Both the position numbers and the translations under genes were made by a program. A stretch of DNA of 64,000 bases from assembly GCF_039535095.1 (NCBI RefSeq), contig NZ_BAAAWN010000001.1, positions 1,488,001 through 1,552,000 of the forward strand, read 5' to 3'. This document shows positions 19,667 through 28,326 of the stretch, one piece after another. Below the pieces are notes generated by a model. The model did no database searches. It was not told the origin of the DNA and worked only from the letters and a program-made list of their open reading frames with translations. The DNA comes from Arthrobacter ramosus (GTDB lineage: Bacteria; Actinomycetota; Actinomycetes; Actinomycetales; Micrococcaceae). How positions within the stretch are numbered: position 1 is the first letter of the stretch; every line of letters begins with the position of its first letter.

Positions 19667-21226
19667 GTGACGTCTCCAGATAAACCCCCGTTCTACATCA
19701 CCACCGCCATTACGTATCCGAACGGCGAGCCGCACATCGGGCATGCCTACGAGTACATCGCCACCGACGCGATGGCCCGGTTCAAGCGCCTCGATGGCTA
19801 TGACGTGATGTTCCTGACCGGTACGGACGAGCACGGCATGAAGATTGCCCAGGCTGCGGAGAAGGAAGGCATCGCGCCCAAGGAACTCGTGGACCGGAAT
19901 GCCGAAGTCTACAAGGCCGCCCATGCTGCCCTAGGCATCTCCTACGACCGCTTCATCCGCACGACGGACGCCGACCACTACGCCGCTTCCCAGGCCATCT
20001 GGAAGAAGATGGAAGCCAAGGGGGACATTTACCTGTCCAAGTACGAGGGCTGGTACTCGGTCCGCGACGAGGCTTACTACACCGAGGACGAGACCGTACT
20101 GAAGGACGACGGCGTCCGCTACTCGCGCGGTACCGACACCGAAGTGACGTGGACCGCCGAGGAGAGCTACTTCTTCCGCTTGTCCTCCTACCAGGACAGG
20201 TTGTTGGCCTTGTACGAGGAGCAGCCGGAATTCGGCGCCCCCCAGTACCGTTTCAACGAGGTCATCAGCTTCGTCAAGCAGGGGCTGCAGGACTTGTCCA
20301 TCAGCCGGACGACTTTCGACTGGGGGGTCCCGGTGCCGGGGAACGACAAGCACGTCATGTACGTGTGGGTTGATGCCCTGACGAATTACTTGACGGGGGT
20401 CGGCTACCCGGATGCCGGTTCGGAGGCGTTCAGTAAGTTCTGGCCCGCGGACGTCCACGTCATCGGCAAGGACATCTCACGGTTCCATGCGATCTTCTGG
20501 CCCGCCTTCCTGATGAGCGCCGGCCTGGAACTGCCCAAGCGCGTCATGATCCATGGCTTCCTGACCAACAACGGCGTCAAGATGTCCAAGTCCCTCGGCA
20601 ACGTCGTGGCCCCCAAGGATTTTGTGGAGCAATACGGCCTGGACCAGGTACGCTTCTTCTTCCTCCGCGAAGTGCCCTTCGGCGCGGACGGCAGCTACAA
20701 CCACGAGGCGATCGTGGGTCGCATGAACGCAGACCTCGCCAACAACTTCGGCAACCTGGCCCAGCGTTCGCTGTCCATGGTGGCCAAGAACTGCGAAGGC
20801 AAGGTGCCGGTTCCCGGCGATTTCTCGGCCGAGGACACCGCGCTGCTGGCCCAGGCCGGCGGACTGCTGGACGTGGCCCGCGCGGCTTTCGAGAAGCAGG
20901 AATTCAGCCGTGCCCTTGAGGCAATCTGGGCTGTGCTTGGTGATACCAACGCGTACTTCGCCGAGCAGGCCCCGTGGGTGCTGCGTAAGACCGATGTCGA
21001 GCGCATGAACACGGTCCTGTACGTCACGCTGGAGGTTGTCCGCATCGTGGCGATCCTCGCCCAGCCGGTCATGCCGACGTCGGCCGCCAAGCTGCTTGAG
21101 GTGCTGGGACAGCCGGAAGGCGAGGCCCGCCAGTTCGCGGCCATTGCCACGCCGATCGTCCCCGGCACGGAGCTCCCGGCCCCGGCCCCGGTCTTCCCGC
21201 GTTACGAGGAGCCCGCCGAGGCCTAG
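19667..21226 (+). CDS. metG: methionyl-tRNA synthetase
   Basis: Charges tRNA-Met. The class I motifs are present: [16 protein letters not shown] (HIGH box) near residue 15 and [10 protein letters not shown] (KMSKS box) near 305. At 519 residues it is the compact form without a C-terminal EMAP-II-like tRNA-binding domain, as in mycobacteria. The GTG at 19667 gives the expected N-terminus a few residues before the HIGH box. It is convergent with nothing and stands alone. Its stop codon is at the edge of the 32-bp repeat array. Confidence 0.97.
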   Translation: MTSPDKPPFYITTAITYPNGEPHIGHAYEYIATDAMARFKRLDGYDVMFLTGTDEHGMKIAQAAEKEGIAPKELVDRNAEVYKAAHAALGISYDRFIRTTDADHYAASQAIWKKMEAKGDIYLSKYEGWYSVRDEAYYTEDETVLKDDGVRYSRGTDTEVTWTAEESYFFRLSSYQDRLLALYEEQPEFGAPQYRFNEVISFVKQGLQDLSISRTTFDWGVPVPGNDKHVMYVWVDALTNYLTGVGYPDAGSEAFSKFWPADVHVIGKDISRFHAIFWPAFLMSAGLELPKRVMIHGFLTNNGVKMSKSLGNVVAPKDFVEQYGLDQVRFFFLREVPFGADGSYNHEAIVGRMNADLANNFGNLAQRSLSMVAKNCEGKVPVPGDFSAEDTALLAQAGGLLDVARAAFEKQEFSRALEAIWAVLGDTNAYFAEQAPWVLRKTDVERMNTVLYVTLEVVRIVAILAQPVMPTSAAKLLEVLGQPEGEARQFAAIATPIVPGTELPAPAPVFPRYEEPAEA

Positions 21227-21345
21227 ACGCCCGCTCACATATGCCGTCCTTTGGGCGAACGCCCGCTCATTTATATGGTGCCTGACGCGGACGCCCGCTC
21301 ACTTACGTTGCCTTCTGGGCTGACGCTCGCTCACTTTGGCGGTGC
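21226..21345 (+). repeat. 32-bp periodic repeat array, four units
   Basis: The 11-bp core ACGCCCGCTCA occurs at 21227, 21259 and 21291, and with one mismatch (ACGCTCGCTCA) at 21323, exactly 32 bases apart each time. The 21-bp intervals differ but share pieces such as ATATG and CTTTGGGC or TTCTGGGC. The first core starts one base after the metG stop codon begins to be completed. Confidence 0.85.
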
Positions 21346-21725
21346 GTGACACCCCTTCACCTCACCGGTGAGGGGGTGTTCCTTTTCCGTCCCACGACCG
21401 CTCCGGTGCCCGGAGGCGGGTCCGGCGGGTCGCTGGACTTCCAAGTGGTACCTTCGCGCCGGCGAGTGGAACTCCACCCGGGGCAGGTAGCGGCCGGGGC
21501 AAGGCAGACCGGTTCCTACCTGTAAACGCGTAGCCGCCACTCGCGTTAATTAGTAGACGGAAACCTAGCCTGAAAAGCAAGCGAACTGATGACACTTTCT
21601 GGGGAGTAACTGTCAAGATTCATCCCGCTTGTTGAGGTCTCCTGTACTTGTCTTTCCTGGGTCTCGAAGACGGTTACTCCGCAAAGTCTGGTCAGCTCGA
21701 ACCCGATGTGGTTGGAGGGACCGAA
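21227..21725. other. 499-bp gene-free stretch between metG and the surface protein gene
   Basis: Holds the 32-bp array, a terminator hairpin near 21350-21380, and about 340 further bases in which I find no supported gene. The only clear signal there is the ribosome site GGAGGGA just before 21726. Promoter elements were not resolved. Confidence 0.6.
21350..21381 (+). terminator. probable metG terminator
   Basis: ACACCCCTTCACCTC pairs with GAGGGGGTGT around a short centre, allowing for one internal offset, and is followed by TTCCTTTT. Confidence 0.6.
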
Positions 21726-22523
21726 ATGAAACGAACTATTGCGACCCTGGGGGTCGTGGGCCTGGGATTGCTGGGTGCCACGGTGACGGCGAATGCTGCT
21801 CCCTCAGACAAGATCACCATCTGCCATGCCACGCATTCGGCGTCGAATCCATACGTAGAAGTGACAATCAGCTTGTCGGCACTGTCTGGGCATGTCGCCG
21901 ACACCAACGATATTGTTCCTGCAAACGCAGGCGACTTTATGCCCAACGGGCAAAACCTCACCCCCCAAAACATCGCCATCCTTAACGCCGGCTGCAGGGT
22001 GGTCAGCCCTCCCGTGACGAGCCGGCCGGCGACCAGCCCGGCGGTGGATCCGGTGGTCAGCCCTCCCGCGGTCAGCCCGCCGGCGACGAGTCCGGCGGTG
22101 GATCCCGTGGTCAGCCCTCCGGTGACGAGCCCGGCGGTGGATCCGGCGACGAGTCCGCCGGTGACGAGCCCGGCGGTGGATCCGGTGGTCAGTCCTCCCG
22201 TGACGAGCCCGGCGGCGACGAGTCCCGCGGTGGATCCGGTGGTCAGTCCGCCGGTGACGAGTCCGCCGGTGCCTGCAGCCGTCACTCCGGCAGCGCCGGC
22301 GCCTGCAGCCGCCACCCCCGCCGCGGCCGAAGCTGCTGCCGGCGCCGCAGCGGCGCCGGACCCCTCGATAACCAACGTGGGCTACAACGTGCAGACGGCC
22401 GTCGGCGGGAAGGCGGACGCAGGGATCCCCGGTTGGCTTTCCGGCCTGACTGCTCTCTTCAGTGCAGTGGCCGCGTTTGTCGTCGTGAGGAGCGGTGTGC
22501 GGGCCCGGAAGGCCGACCGCTAG
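21726..22523 (+). CDS. secreted Pro/Val/Ser-rich cell-surface protein, probable sortase substrate
   Basis: 265 residues. Residues 1-25 form a signal peptide ending in ANA. A small domain follows with ITICHATHSASNPYVEVTIS and a later GH, the ICHAT-type module seen in actinobacterial surface proteins. Residues of about 95-185 are tandem variants of SPPVTSPAVDPVV, encoded by matching DNA repeats at 22000-22270, then an Ala-rich linker. The end has YNVQTAVGGKADAGIPGWL, a membrane helix (LSGLTALFSAVAAFVVVRSG) and a basic tail RARKADR. No LPXTG is present. The ATG at 21726 follows GGAGGGA by five bases. The sortase gene comes 72 bp later. Function is unknown; adhesion or wall attachment is likely. 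Confidence 0.72.
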   Translation: MKRTIATLGVVGLGLLGATVTANAAPSDKITICHATHSASNPYVEVTISLSALSGHVADTNDIVPANAGDFMPNGQNLTPQNIAILNAGCRVVSPPVTSRPATSPAVDPVVSPPAVSPPATSPAVDPVVSPPVTSPAVDPATSPPVTSPAVDPVVSPPVTSPAATSPAVDPVVSPPVTSPPVPAAVTPAAPAPAAATPAAAEAAAGAAAAPDPSITNVGYNVQTAVGGKADAGIPGWLSGLTALFSAVAAFVVVRSGVRARKADR

Positions 22524-22595
22524 GCAAACCCCGGTGGGTGCCGCCATACGATGTTCGGCACCCATCCACCTTCTTCGCCGTCTCCGGGAGTGATC

Positions 22596-23300
22596 ATGGC
22601 CAGTCACCGTTACGTGCGGCAGCCTCGCGCAGCCGGCATCCGTGGCCTGCTGATCAGTTCCAGGGATCTTCTCTTGTTGGCGATTTGCGTCGGGGGGCTG
22701 CTTGCGTCCTGGCTGGTCTATGGCGCATACGGTCCAGGGAATCCGGCCGCTTTGGACGTAGGGCAGCTGGCGCTTTCGTCTGCGGCTCCTGCGATCAAGC
22801 CCGAGCCTTACCGTGCGGCGGTGGACGCTCCTGCCACTAGGCGGGGAACGAGTCTGCCTGCGGCGTCGGCGCCATTGCAGATTACGTACCCGGCGGTTGG
22901 CCTAAATGTGGTGGTTCACCCGCTGCGACCGGACCCCGCTGGCGGGCAGAGCATTGAGCCGCCGGAGACGATGGATGGATATTGGCTCAGTCCGTTCGGA
23001 ACCCCCGGAGCGGGCTCGACGAATACCACCTACGTGATCGGGCACAGTTGGGAAGGACTCGACGCGCCGTTCAACCATCTCAGCTATGCAGCAGCCCCTG
23101 GGGATGAGTTCAAAGTCGTCACGGCAACGGGAACGATGACATACAAGGTCGATTCCGTCACGACGTACACAAAATCGACTTTGAAAGACAGTCCCGTCTG
23201 GACAGCGGTGCCCAATCGACTGGTCCTGATCAGCTGCTATACGCAGGATCTCTGGGGCAAAAATGTGGCCGTGGTCGCTTCACCTGTCCCCGGGCACTAG
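22596..23300 (+). CDS. class F-like sortase
   Basis: 234-residue membrane-anchored transpeptidase. A membrane helix lies near residues 24-45 ([19 protein letters not shown]), a Pro/Ala-rich linker follows, and the catalytic barrel starts at [15 protein letters not shown]. The catalytic His is in [10 protein letters not shown] (about residue 150) and the Cys in RLVLISCYT (about 214). The position where sortases carry the third catalytic residue, usually Arg, reads WGKNVAVVA, so Lys222 seems to stand there. The ATG at 22596 follows GGGAG by five bases. It is one operon-like step after the surface protein gene, which is its probable substrate. The class assignment is by overall pattern only. Confidence 0.82.
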   Translation: MASHRYVRQPRAAGIRGLLISSRDLLLLAICVGGLLASWLVYGAYGPGNPAALDVGQLALSSAAPAIKPEPYRAAVDAPATRRGTSLPAASAPLQITYPAVGLNVVVHPLRPDPAGGQSIEPPETMDGYWLSPFGTPGAGSTNTTYVIGHSWEGLDAPFNHLSYAAAPGDEFKVVTATGTMTYKVDSVTTYTKSTLKDSPVWTAVPNRLVLISCYTQDLWGKNVAVVASPVPGH

Positions 23301-23337
23301 CTTCTCGCGAAGGGCGCTCCTCACAGACCTCCGGGCG

Positions 23338-23350
23338 CTCAAATGGTGAG
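23338..23350. promoter_or_regulatory. operator candidate upstream of leuB
   Basis: CTCA-n5-TGAG, extended to TGAGAC, 43 bases before leuB. It has the same geometry as the site between the IclR gene and leuC. A TTGACC -35 follows at 23357-23362 and CAGTCT (-10-like) at 23381-23386, six bases before the ATG. Confidence 0.45.
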
Positions 23351-23392
23351 ACGATTTTGACCAACATGTGGATGCGTTGGCAGTCTGAAAAC

Positions 23393-24456
23393 ATGAGCGC
23401 AACGCAACCCGCCGCAACGATCAACCTGGCTGTCATTCCCGGCGACGGCATTGGCCCCGAAGTCATTGCCGAAGCCCTCAAGGTCCTGGAAAAGGTCGTC
23501 GCCGAAGAGGGCGTCACCTTGGAGCAGACCGAATACAAGCTTGGAGCCCAGCACTGGCTTGAAACCGGTGAAACCCTCCCGGACGCGGTCCTGGCCGATC
23601 TGCGCACCCGCGATGCCATCCTGTTCGGCGCTGTAGGTGCCGCCCCGGGGACACCCGCATTCCTTCCGGGATCATTGAACGCGAGATGCTGCTTAAGCTC
23701 CGCTTCAGCCTGGACCACTTTGTGAACCTGCGCCCGTCGCGGCTCTATGGCACGGTGGGCAGCCCGCTGGCCAACCCCGGAAACATCGATTTCATCGTGG
23801 TCCGCGAAGGCACCGAGGGTCCGTACGTCGGCAACGGCGGTACGTTGCGTGGCGGGACCCCGCACGAGGTTGCCACCGAAGTGTCGCTCAACACGGCCCA
23901 CGGCGTCGAGCGCGTGGTCCGGGACGCCTTCCGCCGTGCCAGCGAGCGTCCCCGCAAGCACGTCACCCTTGTGCACAAGCACAATGTCCTGGTCTTCGCA
24001 GGCCACTTGTGGAAGCGCACCGTTGAAGCCGTGGCCAAGGAATTCCCAGAGGTCACTCACGACTACCTGCACATCGACGCTGCGACGATCTTCATGGTGA
24101 CCGACCCGTCCCGCTTTGACGTGATCGTCACCGACAACCTCTTCGGAGACATCATCACTGACCTTGCCGCGGCCATCACCGGCGGCATCGGTCTGGCAGC
24201 CTCGGGCAACATCAACATGGACCGCACTGCGCCCTCCATGTTCGAACCCGTCCACGGTTCCGCTCCCGATATCGCCGGACAGCAGAAAGCGGATCCAACC
24301 GCCGCCATCCTGTCCGCGGCCTTGTTGCTGGACCACCTCGGCTACACGACTGCCGCCCGGAGGATCGAAGCCGCCGTCGTCGCCGACATCGAAAGCCGCA
24401 ATGGCGACAGCCGCAGCACCGCGGCCATCGGCGACGCTATCGCGGCCGCACTTTAG
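23393..24456 (+). pseudogene. leuB: 3-isopropylmalate dehydrogenase gene with one-base deletion
   Basis: NAD-dependent oxidation and decarboxylation of 3-isopropylmalate in leucine synthesis. The first frame gives [20 protein letters not shown] through [14 protein letters not shown] and then runs into unrelated residues and a stop at 23725. The correct protein continues in the next frame as [41 protein letters not shown] and [19 protein letters not shown]. The break is in CCCCGGGG at 23643-23650, where one more G would restore a normal 354-residue enzyme. The flanks are intact, so the lesion is recent or is a sequencing error. The ATG at 23393 has a leaderless-type -10 spacing. Confidence 0.88.
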
Positions 24457-24516
24457 GACCACTGCCCGGGCGTAAGCTTTACTTGAATTATTTACCTGCT
24501 GCCGTGGTCCGTCGCT

Positions 24517-24568
24517 GAACCATATCCTCCAAGAGATGGTTCGCTCTGCCTGGTAGCCGACTGGAGGA
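24517..24568 (+). promoter_or_regulatory. ilvE leader hairpin whose loop can pair with the ribosome site
   Basis: GAACCAT (24517-24523) pairs with ATGGTTC (24536-24542). The loop contains TCCTCCA (24525-24531), the exact complement of TGGAGGA (24562-24568), which includes the ilvE ribosome site. This could allow a pseudoknot that hides the site. Function is inferred only. Confidence 0.4.
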
Positions 24569-24571
24569 AAC

Positions 24572-25684
24572 ATGACTCAGACTGCCCACGGCGTCGAATT
24601 CAGCCAGCAGCTCTCGGAGACCCCGAAGCCTGCTGAGGAGCGTGCAGCTATCCTGGCAAACCCGGGATTTGGCGACTACTTCACCGACAACACTGCCATT
24701 GTCGACTACAGCGTGGACACAGAGGGCAAGGGCGGCTGGCACAGTGCCCGCGTCGAGGCCTACGGACCGATTTCCCTTGATCCTTCGGCGGCAGTGCTGC
24801 ACTACGGCCAGGAGATCTTCGAAGGCCTCAAGGCATACCGCCACGCTGACGGCTCCATTTGGACGTTCCGTCCCGAGGCCAACGCCGCCCGCCTGAACAA
24901 GTCGGCCCGCCGCTTGGCCCTCCCCGAACTTCCCGAGGAATACTTCCTCGGTGCCATCCGCGAACTCGTGCAGGCGGACAAGGAATGGGTTCCGTCCGGC
25001 GACGGCGAAGCCCTGTACTTGCGCCCGTTCATGATCGCGACGGAAGCGTTCCTCGGTGTCCGCGCCGCCCGCGAGGTCTCCTTCCGGGTCATCGCTTCAC
25101 CGGCCGGCAACTACTTTGGCGGCGAACTCAAGCCGGTATCCATCTGGATCTCCCGTGAATACGCGCGCGCCGGCCGTGGCGGAACCGGTGCCGCCAAGTG
25201 CGGTGGAAACTATGCGGCATCCCTGATTGCCCAGATGGAAGCCGAGGAGAACGGCTGCAAGCAGGTCCTCTTCCTGGACCACTTCAACGACGACGCCGTC
25301 GAGGAACTCGGGGGCATGAACGTCTTCTTCGTCATGAAGGACGGCTCACTGGTCACTCCGGCACTCACCGGAACCATCCTTGAAGGTGTGACCCGTTCTT
25401 CCGTCATCCAGGTAGCGAAGGACATGGACCGCGAGGTTTCCGAGCGCAAGATCACCCTCGCTGAATGGCGCGACGGCGTGGCCTCCGGCGAAATCGCCGA
25501 GGTCTTCGCTTGCGGAACCGCGGCTGTCATCACACCCATCGGCGTGCTCAAGGACAAGACCGAGTTCATCGGCTCCGAGGATGCCAAGGCAGGCGAAACC
25601 ACCATGGCCATCCGCCAGCAGTTGCTCGGCATCCAGACCGGAACGGTCGAGGACAAGCACGGCTGGCTCACCCGCCTGGCCTAA
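24572..25684 (+). CDS. ilvE: branched-chain amino acid aminotransferase
   Basis: PLP enzyme that transfers an amino group from glutamate to the 2-oxo acids of valine, leucine and isoleucine. It is a class IV aminotransferase of 370 residues. Visible segments are ILHYGQEIFEGLKAYRHADG-like (here VLHYGQEIFEGLKAYRH), the PLP-lysine region GAAKCGGNYAASLIAQ, and EEVFACGTAAVI-like IAEVFACGTAAVITPIG. The ATG at 24572 follows GGAGG by four bases. It lies 115 bp downstream of leuB in the same direction; a separate leader is likely. Confidence 0.97.
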   Translation: MTQTAHGVEFSQQLSETPKPAEERAAILANPGFGDYFTDNTAIVDYSVDTEGKGGWHSARVEAYGPISLDPSAAVLHYGQEIFEGLKAYRHADGSIWTFRPEANAARLNKSARRLALPELPEEYFLGAIRELVQADKEWVPSGDGEALYLRPFMIATEAFLGVRAAREVSFRVIASPAGNYFGGELKPVSIWISREYARAGRGGTGAAKCGGNYAASLIAQMEAEENGCKQVLFLDHFNDDAVEELGGMNVFFVMKDGSLVTPALTGTILEGVTRSSVIQVAKDMDREVSERKITLAEWRDGVASGEIAEVFACGTAAVITPIGVLKDKTEFIGSEDAKAGETTMAIRQQLLGIQTGTVEDKHGWLTRLA

Positions 25685-25743
25685 GGTTCAGCAGAGCGCC
25701 CGACGGCGGCCTCCCACTTGGGTGGGCGGGTCGCCGTCGCCGT

Positions 25744-26478
25744 TTAACCAGTGAGCGGGGTGTTACCGGGGCTGGCTTGCCGGATCCGCGGCCCGATCAG
25801 CGCTTCCATCTTGGCCTGCAGATACTGCTGGCCCGCCGCGGACGGGTGATCGCCGTCGGGACCAATGAGGTCCGCGGCATCGTCCATGATCCAGCCGAGG
25901 TCGATCGGATCGACGAAGTCGGCGCCGGCTTTCAGGGCAGCGGCCTTATCCTGGTCGCGGATGTCGAGCCTTTCCGCTTCGGGCGAGCTCGTGTACGACG
26001 GCGGCCCGACCACCAGGATGTCCGCTTGGGGAGCGCGGGACTTGACTGAGGCGAACGCCCGTGCGGCCGCAGCCTCCGTTTCTCCGGGGGCGGTGCCCAT
26101 GTCATTTTCGGAACCAAAGAACAACACCAAGCGGGTCTCGTCGGTTACCGCTGTGTCCACTTGGGAACCGAAGGTCGATCCGTCCTCGCCAACACTGACA
26201 TAGCCGCTGCCATCATGCGCGGCATTGACGATGGTCGCCTGGAACTGTTGAAAGCCGGGATCGTTCTCCACCAGCTTGGGCCAGGCATCGTCAGGCGAGG
26301 TGCCGTGACCTGTGCTGAGGGAGTCTCCGATGATCACCACGGTGGGCTGGGCCGGGGCGGACCGGGGTCCGGTGTCGGAGGAACAAGCGCTGAGGACTGC
26401 GAGGACGGAAAGGCAGACGGTGGCGATTGCCGTCGTCGTCCGGAGAAGTTCTCTTCGTCGGGTGTGACTCCGCAACAC
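25744..26478 (-). CDS. SGNH/GDSL-family hydrolase lipoprotein
   Basis: A 244-residue predicted lipoprotein with lipobox LSAC at Cys32. Block I of the SGNH family is VVIIGDSLSTGHGT with the catalytic Ser, block III is FFGSENDMG with Asn, and block V is DGDHPSAAG with Asp and His. Family members are esterases or acyl/acetyl hydrolases on lipids or cell-wall sugars; the substrate is unknown. I prefer the GTG at 26478 because GGAGGAGGAG stands five bases before it. The ATG at 26505 would place that purine run inside the coding region. It is convergent with ilvE and divergent from the MBL gene. Confidence 0.85.
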   Translation of the reverse strand: MLRSHTRRRELLRTTTAIATVCLSVLAVLSACSSDTGPRSAPAQPTVVIIGDSLSTGHGTSPDDAWPKLVENDPGFQQFQATIVNAAHDGSGYVSVGEDGSTFGSQVDTAVTDETRLVLFFGSENDMGTAPGETEAAAARAFASVKSRAPQADILVVGPPSYTSSPEAERLDIRDQDKAAALKAGADFVDPIDLGWIMDDAADLIGPDGDHPSAAGQQYLQAKMEALIGPRIRQASPGNTPLTG

Positions 26479-26612
26479 TTCGACTCCTCCTCCGCAACTG
26501 TCCATATGTATCCGTCCCAGTTCCTTGGCACCATGCTACGTCGTGTGCCGGGCCTGCCTCTTGCCTCTTGGCATCGGGCTTCCGGTTCCCGGCTCCGGCC
26601 CTTGGCGTGTGC

Positions 26613-26618
26613 CAAGAT
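26613..26618 (+). promoter_or_regulatory. -10-like box before the MBL hydrolase gene
   Basis: CAAGAT ends six bases before the GTG at 26625, the spacing seen at other candidate leaderless genes here. Confidence 0.35.
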
Positions 26619-26624
26619 GGAGAA

Positions 26625-27407
26625 GTGAATCCGGTCAGTGACGCCTCTTTCCAGAACAGCAGTCCCCTCACCCGCTCGCGGCTCGCGCCAAATCCAGGTC
26701 CGATGAGCCTCGACGGCACCAACTCGTACGTCATTGCCGCACCGGACGTCGCCGGGGTTGTCGTCGTCGATCCCGGGCCGCTCGACGAAACGCACCTCGC
26801 GGCCCTGGCTGCCACGGGAACTGTTGAACTCGTTCTCATCACCCATCGCCACAAGGACCATACCGAGGCCTCTGCCCGCTTCCACGAACTCACCGGCGCG
26901 CCCGTCCGCGCGGCGGATCCGGCGCACTGCCACGGAGGCCAACCGTTGCGGGGCGGTGAGGTCATCGAGGCTGCAGGCGTTGAGATCCGCGTGCTTGCCA
27001 CGCCGGGCCATACTTCGGATTCAGTCTGCTTCCACCTTCCGGGCGACGGAACGCATGGCTCAGTGCTCACGGGAGACACCATCCTGGGACGCGGAACCAC
27101 CGTCCTGGACTATCCCGACGGAAGGCTGGGGGACTACCTCTCCAGCCTTGACACACTCGAAAGCCTTGGTCAGGCAACGCTGTTGCCCGCGCACGGACCC
27201 GTGCTGCCGGCCGTCGATGCCGTATGCCGCGAGTACCGGGCCCACAGGGAGATGCGGCTGGACCAGATCCGCGAAGCCTTGGCGCGGCTCGGGGGCCAAG
27301 CCGAGGTCCAGGCCGTCACCGATGCGGTTTATCCCGACGTCGATCCTTCCGTGCGGTGGGCAGCTGAAACCTCGGTGGCGGCGCAATTGGACTATCTGCG
27401 CGGCTAG
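26625..27407 (+). CDS. MBL-fold metallo-hydrolase (LACTB2-like)
   Basis: 260 residues. The metal-binding motif THRHKDHTEAS (HxHxDH) lies near residue 78, with further His ligands in LATPGHTSDS and LLPAHGPVLPA and the Asp in VLTGDTILG. The C-terminal 50 residues (QIREALARLGGQAEVQAVTD) form a winged-helix-like tail, as in LACTB2 and related hydrolases, some of which act on RNA. The substrate is unknown. The GTG at 26625 gives the expected N-terminus before SRLAPNPGPMSLDGTNSYV. It is followed 56 bp on by the FAH-family gene in the same direction. Confidence 0.87.
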   Translation: MNPVSDASFQNSSPLTRSRLAPNPGPMSLDGTNSYVIAAPDVAGVVVVDPGPLDETHLAALAATGTVELVLITHRHKDHTEASARFHELTGAPVRAADPAHCHGGQPLRGGEVIEAAGVEIRVLATPGHTSDSVCFHLPGDGTHGSVLTGDTILGRGTTVLDYPDGRLGDYLSSLDTLESLGQATLLPAHGPVLPAVDAVCREYRAHREMRLDQIREALARLGGQAEVQAVTDAVYPDVDPSVRWAAETSVAAQLDYLRG

Positions 27408-27450
27408 CGGACACCTCCACAGCGCGCGCGTACTGGCCGCCTGCGGACGG

Positions 27451-27456
27451 TACCCT
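27451..27456 (+). promoter_or_regulatory. -10-like box of a probable leaderless promoter for the FAH gene
   Basis: TACCCT ends seven bases before the ATG at 27464, with no ribosome site between. Confidence 0.45.
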
Positions 27457-27463
27457 AGAAACC

Positions 27464-28240
27464 ATGCGTATCGCCCGGTTTGTAGTTGATTCTGATCCCG
27501 TCTACGGCGTTGTCGAAGGTGAGCCCGGCAGTGAAGTCATCACTGTCATCCATGGCGACCCCTTCTTCAACGGCGTCGAGCGGACCTCGGTCCGCCACAA
27601 GCTGGAAGACGTGCGACTGCTGGCACCGATCATTCCGCGCAGCAAAGTCATCGGTGTCGGACGGAACTTCGCGGAGCATGCCCGGGAACTGGGTAACGAG
27701 GTCCCGCAGCACCCCTTGCTGTTCCTGAAGCCGAACACCGCCGTCGTTGGCCCCAACGATCCGATCATCTTGCCCGAGTTCTCGGAGGAAGTCTCCTTTG
27801 AGGCGGAACTCTGTGTGGTCATTGGCCGCATTTGCAAGGATGTGCCCGAAGATCGGGTGGACGATGTCATTTTCGGCTACACCTGCGGCAACGACCTCAC
27901 GGCCCGCGACGTCCAGAAGACGGACCTGCAATGGGCGCGTGCCAAGGGCTTTGACACCTCCGCACCGCTCGGACCGTGGATCGAGACGGAGCTCGACCCC
28001 GAAGACCTCGCCATCAAGGGCTGGCTCAACGGTGAACTCCGCCAGGACGGCAGCACCAACCAGATGATCCGCAGCGTCCGTGAGCTGGTGTCGATCGTTT
28101 CGCAGGCTTTCACCCTCCTTCCGGGTGATGTCATCATGACCGGGACTCCGGCCGGCGTCGGCCTGGTCCACGAGGGCGACCGATACGAGATCGAGATCGA
28201 AGGCATCGGCCGCTTGTCCAACCCGGTAGTCCGCCGGTAG
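27464..28240 (+). CDS. fumarylacetoacetate hydrolase family protein
   Basis: 258 residues. The FAH fold is clear: [19 protein letters not shown] near residue 62, the metal-ligand region [12 protein letters not shown] with its Glu pair, [15 protein letters not shown], and near the end [15 protein letters not shown]. This class includes hydratases, decarboxylases and acylpyruvate hydrolases that bind Mg2+ or Mn2+. Gram-positive housekeeping copies next to gltX are common, often annotated as acylpyruvase or oxaloacetate decarboxylase-like; the substrate here is not known. It lies 86 bp before gltX, in the same direction. Confidence 0.9.
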   Translation: MRIARFVVDSDPVYGVVEGEPGSEVITVIHGDPFFNGVERTSVRHKLEDVRLLAPIIPRSKVIGVGRNFAEHARELGNEVPQHPLLFLKPNTAVVGPNDPIILPEFSEEVSFEAELCVVIGRICKDVPEDRVDDVIFGYTCGNDLTARDVQKTDLQWARAKGFDTSAPLGPWIETELDPEDLAIKGWLNGELRQDGSTNQMIRSVRELVSIVSQAFTLLPGDVIMTGTPAGVGLVHEGDRYEIEIEGIGRLSNPVVRR

Positions 28241-28326
28241 GGGTTTGGCGGGCCACCCCGTCAGCCGCTTCCGCCCACGGTCACTGGGCATTCCGCCCAC
28301 CGCCACGGGGTAAAGTTGGAACCATT

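Noticed and set aside
21226-21345. CRISPR array
   Set aside because: The repeated core is only 11 bp, the 21-bp intervals are similar to one another, there are four units, and no cas gene is nearby.
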